Source: Oscillospiraceae bacterium (GTDB taxonomy: Bacteria; Bacillota; Clostridia; Oscillospirales; Ruminococcaceae). Taken from it: a stretch of DNA of 30,155 nucleotides. A program made the translations under genes and the position numbers. The stretch is from contig CAAGCE010000070.1 in NCBI GenBank assembly GCA_900768245.1, positions 1 through 30,155 on the forward strand, read 5' to 3'. Shown here in pieces: positions 29,877 to 30,155 of the stretch (positions are counted from its first letter, which is position 1; every line of letters begins with the position of its first letter). The notes below the pieces were generated by a model. That model had not been told where the DNA came from. It did no database searches and worked only from the letters and a program-made list of their open reading frames with translations.

Positions 29877-30155
29877 TCAATCCTTTCTGGCTTCTTCAAG
29901 GGTCATTTTTTCGCCTTCGTCCATTTTAGCTCCGCAGTTGGGGCAGTAGTTTTCTTTCGCTTTCATTTCCCGTCCGCACTTCTTGCACATCCACCCTTCA
30001 AGCTGTCCATATGCGTCTCGGATTTCTTCCCAATGCCCGTGCTTTACGGGTGCAACGTCGGCGGCAGTCTGATTATCAATATTTTCCAGCCTCTCAATCT
30101 CTGCCTGTTGGCAGTTGATAAGTTCAAAGGCATATGAGCAAAGCAATGTAATGCA
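29877..30155 (-). CDS. Zinc-ribbon phage protein (5' end missing)
   Basis: The frame is open to the window edge, so the start lies outside. The visible C-terminus has a zinc ribbon: CKKC, then CPNC about 14 residues later, in GWMCKKCGREMKAKENYCPN. Before it comes a charged helix (CQQAEIERLENID). Small ribbon proteins like this are frequent in Firmicutes phage early operons, next to nucleotide-metabolism genes, and their function is mostly unknown. The stop lies 5 bases before the thyX start. Confidence 0.75.
   Translation of the reverse strand, partial: CITLLCSYAFELINCQQAEIERLENIDNQTAADVAPVKHGHWEEIRDAYGQLEGWMCKKCGREMKAKENYCPNCGAKMDEGEKMTLEEARKD

Overview
The window is a tailed-phage genome segment (siphovirus, class Caudoviricetes) from a moderately AT-rich Gram-positive host. 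Consensus-like Shine-Dalgarno (SD) sequences, sigma-A type promoters, tightly overlapping genes and the style of the proteins suggest a gut Clostridia host such as Ruminococcus. That host is an inference: no bacterial gene, integrase or attachment site is visible, so prophage and free phage cannot be told apart.

Layout. (1) 1-1064, + strand: the lysis cassette, with the end of an amidase endolysin, a holin and an XhlA-like membrane protein. It lies upstream of the packaging genes. (2) 1073-12081, + strand: an unknown protein with two ribbon-helix-helix-like segments, small and large terminase, portal, capsid protease with a probable nested scaffold, decoration protein, major capsid protein, head-tail connector proteins, tail terminator, tail tube and frameshifted tail chaperones. 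Hairpin terminators follow the capsid, tail-terminator and tail-tube genes. (3) 12128-15990: an accessory island wedged between the tail chaperones and the tape measure gene. It has two minus-strand genes, each with its own sigma-A promoter (an Mrr-type restriction nuclease and a zinc-ribbon membrane protein). It also has a plus-strand operon (58-aa ribbon-helix-helix regulator, 93-aa helical protein, BRO antirepressor). That operon's promoter carries two copies of a 9-bp palindrome, and a phased GTGTTG array lies beyond its terminator. (4) 15991-25833, + strand: a 1731-aa tape measure protein, distal tail protein, tail-associated protein and a probable receptor-binding protein with PKD and BspA-type leucine-rich repeats. 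(5) 25845-25999: two terminators where the two arms converge. (6) 26002-30155, - strand: an early or middle operon with ThyX, a MazG-like protein, DUF3310, a HAD-family phosphatase, small zinc-finger proteins and, last, a sigma-region-4-like regulator that probably controls late genes.

How it fits together: the minus arm reshapes nucleotide pools and ends with a candidate late activator. The plus arm packages DNA, builds the virion and lyses the cell. The island is the least ordinary part. Its genes have their own promoters, look more AT-rich, and interrupt a gene pair that is normally adjacent, so it is the best candidate for a little-described system (superinfection defence plus a repressor/antirepressor switch). 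The other notable points are an in-frame TGA inside a predicted helix-turn-helix and an unusual frameshift site.
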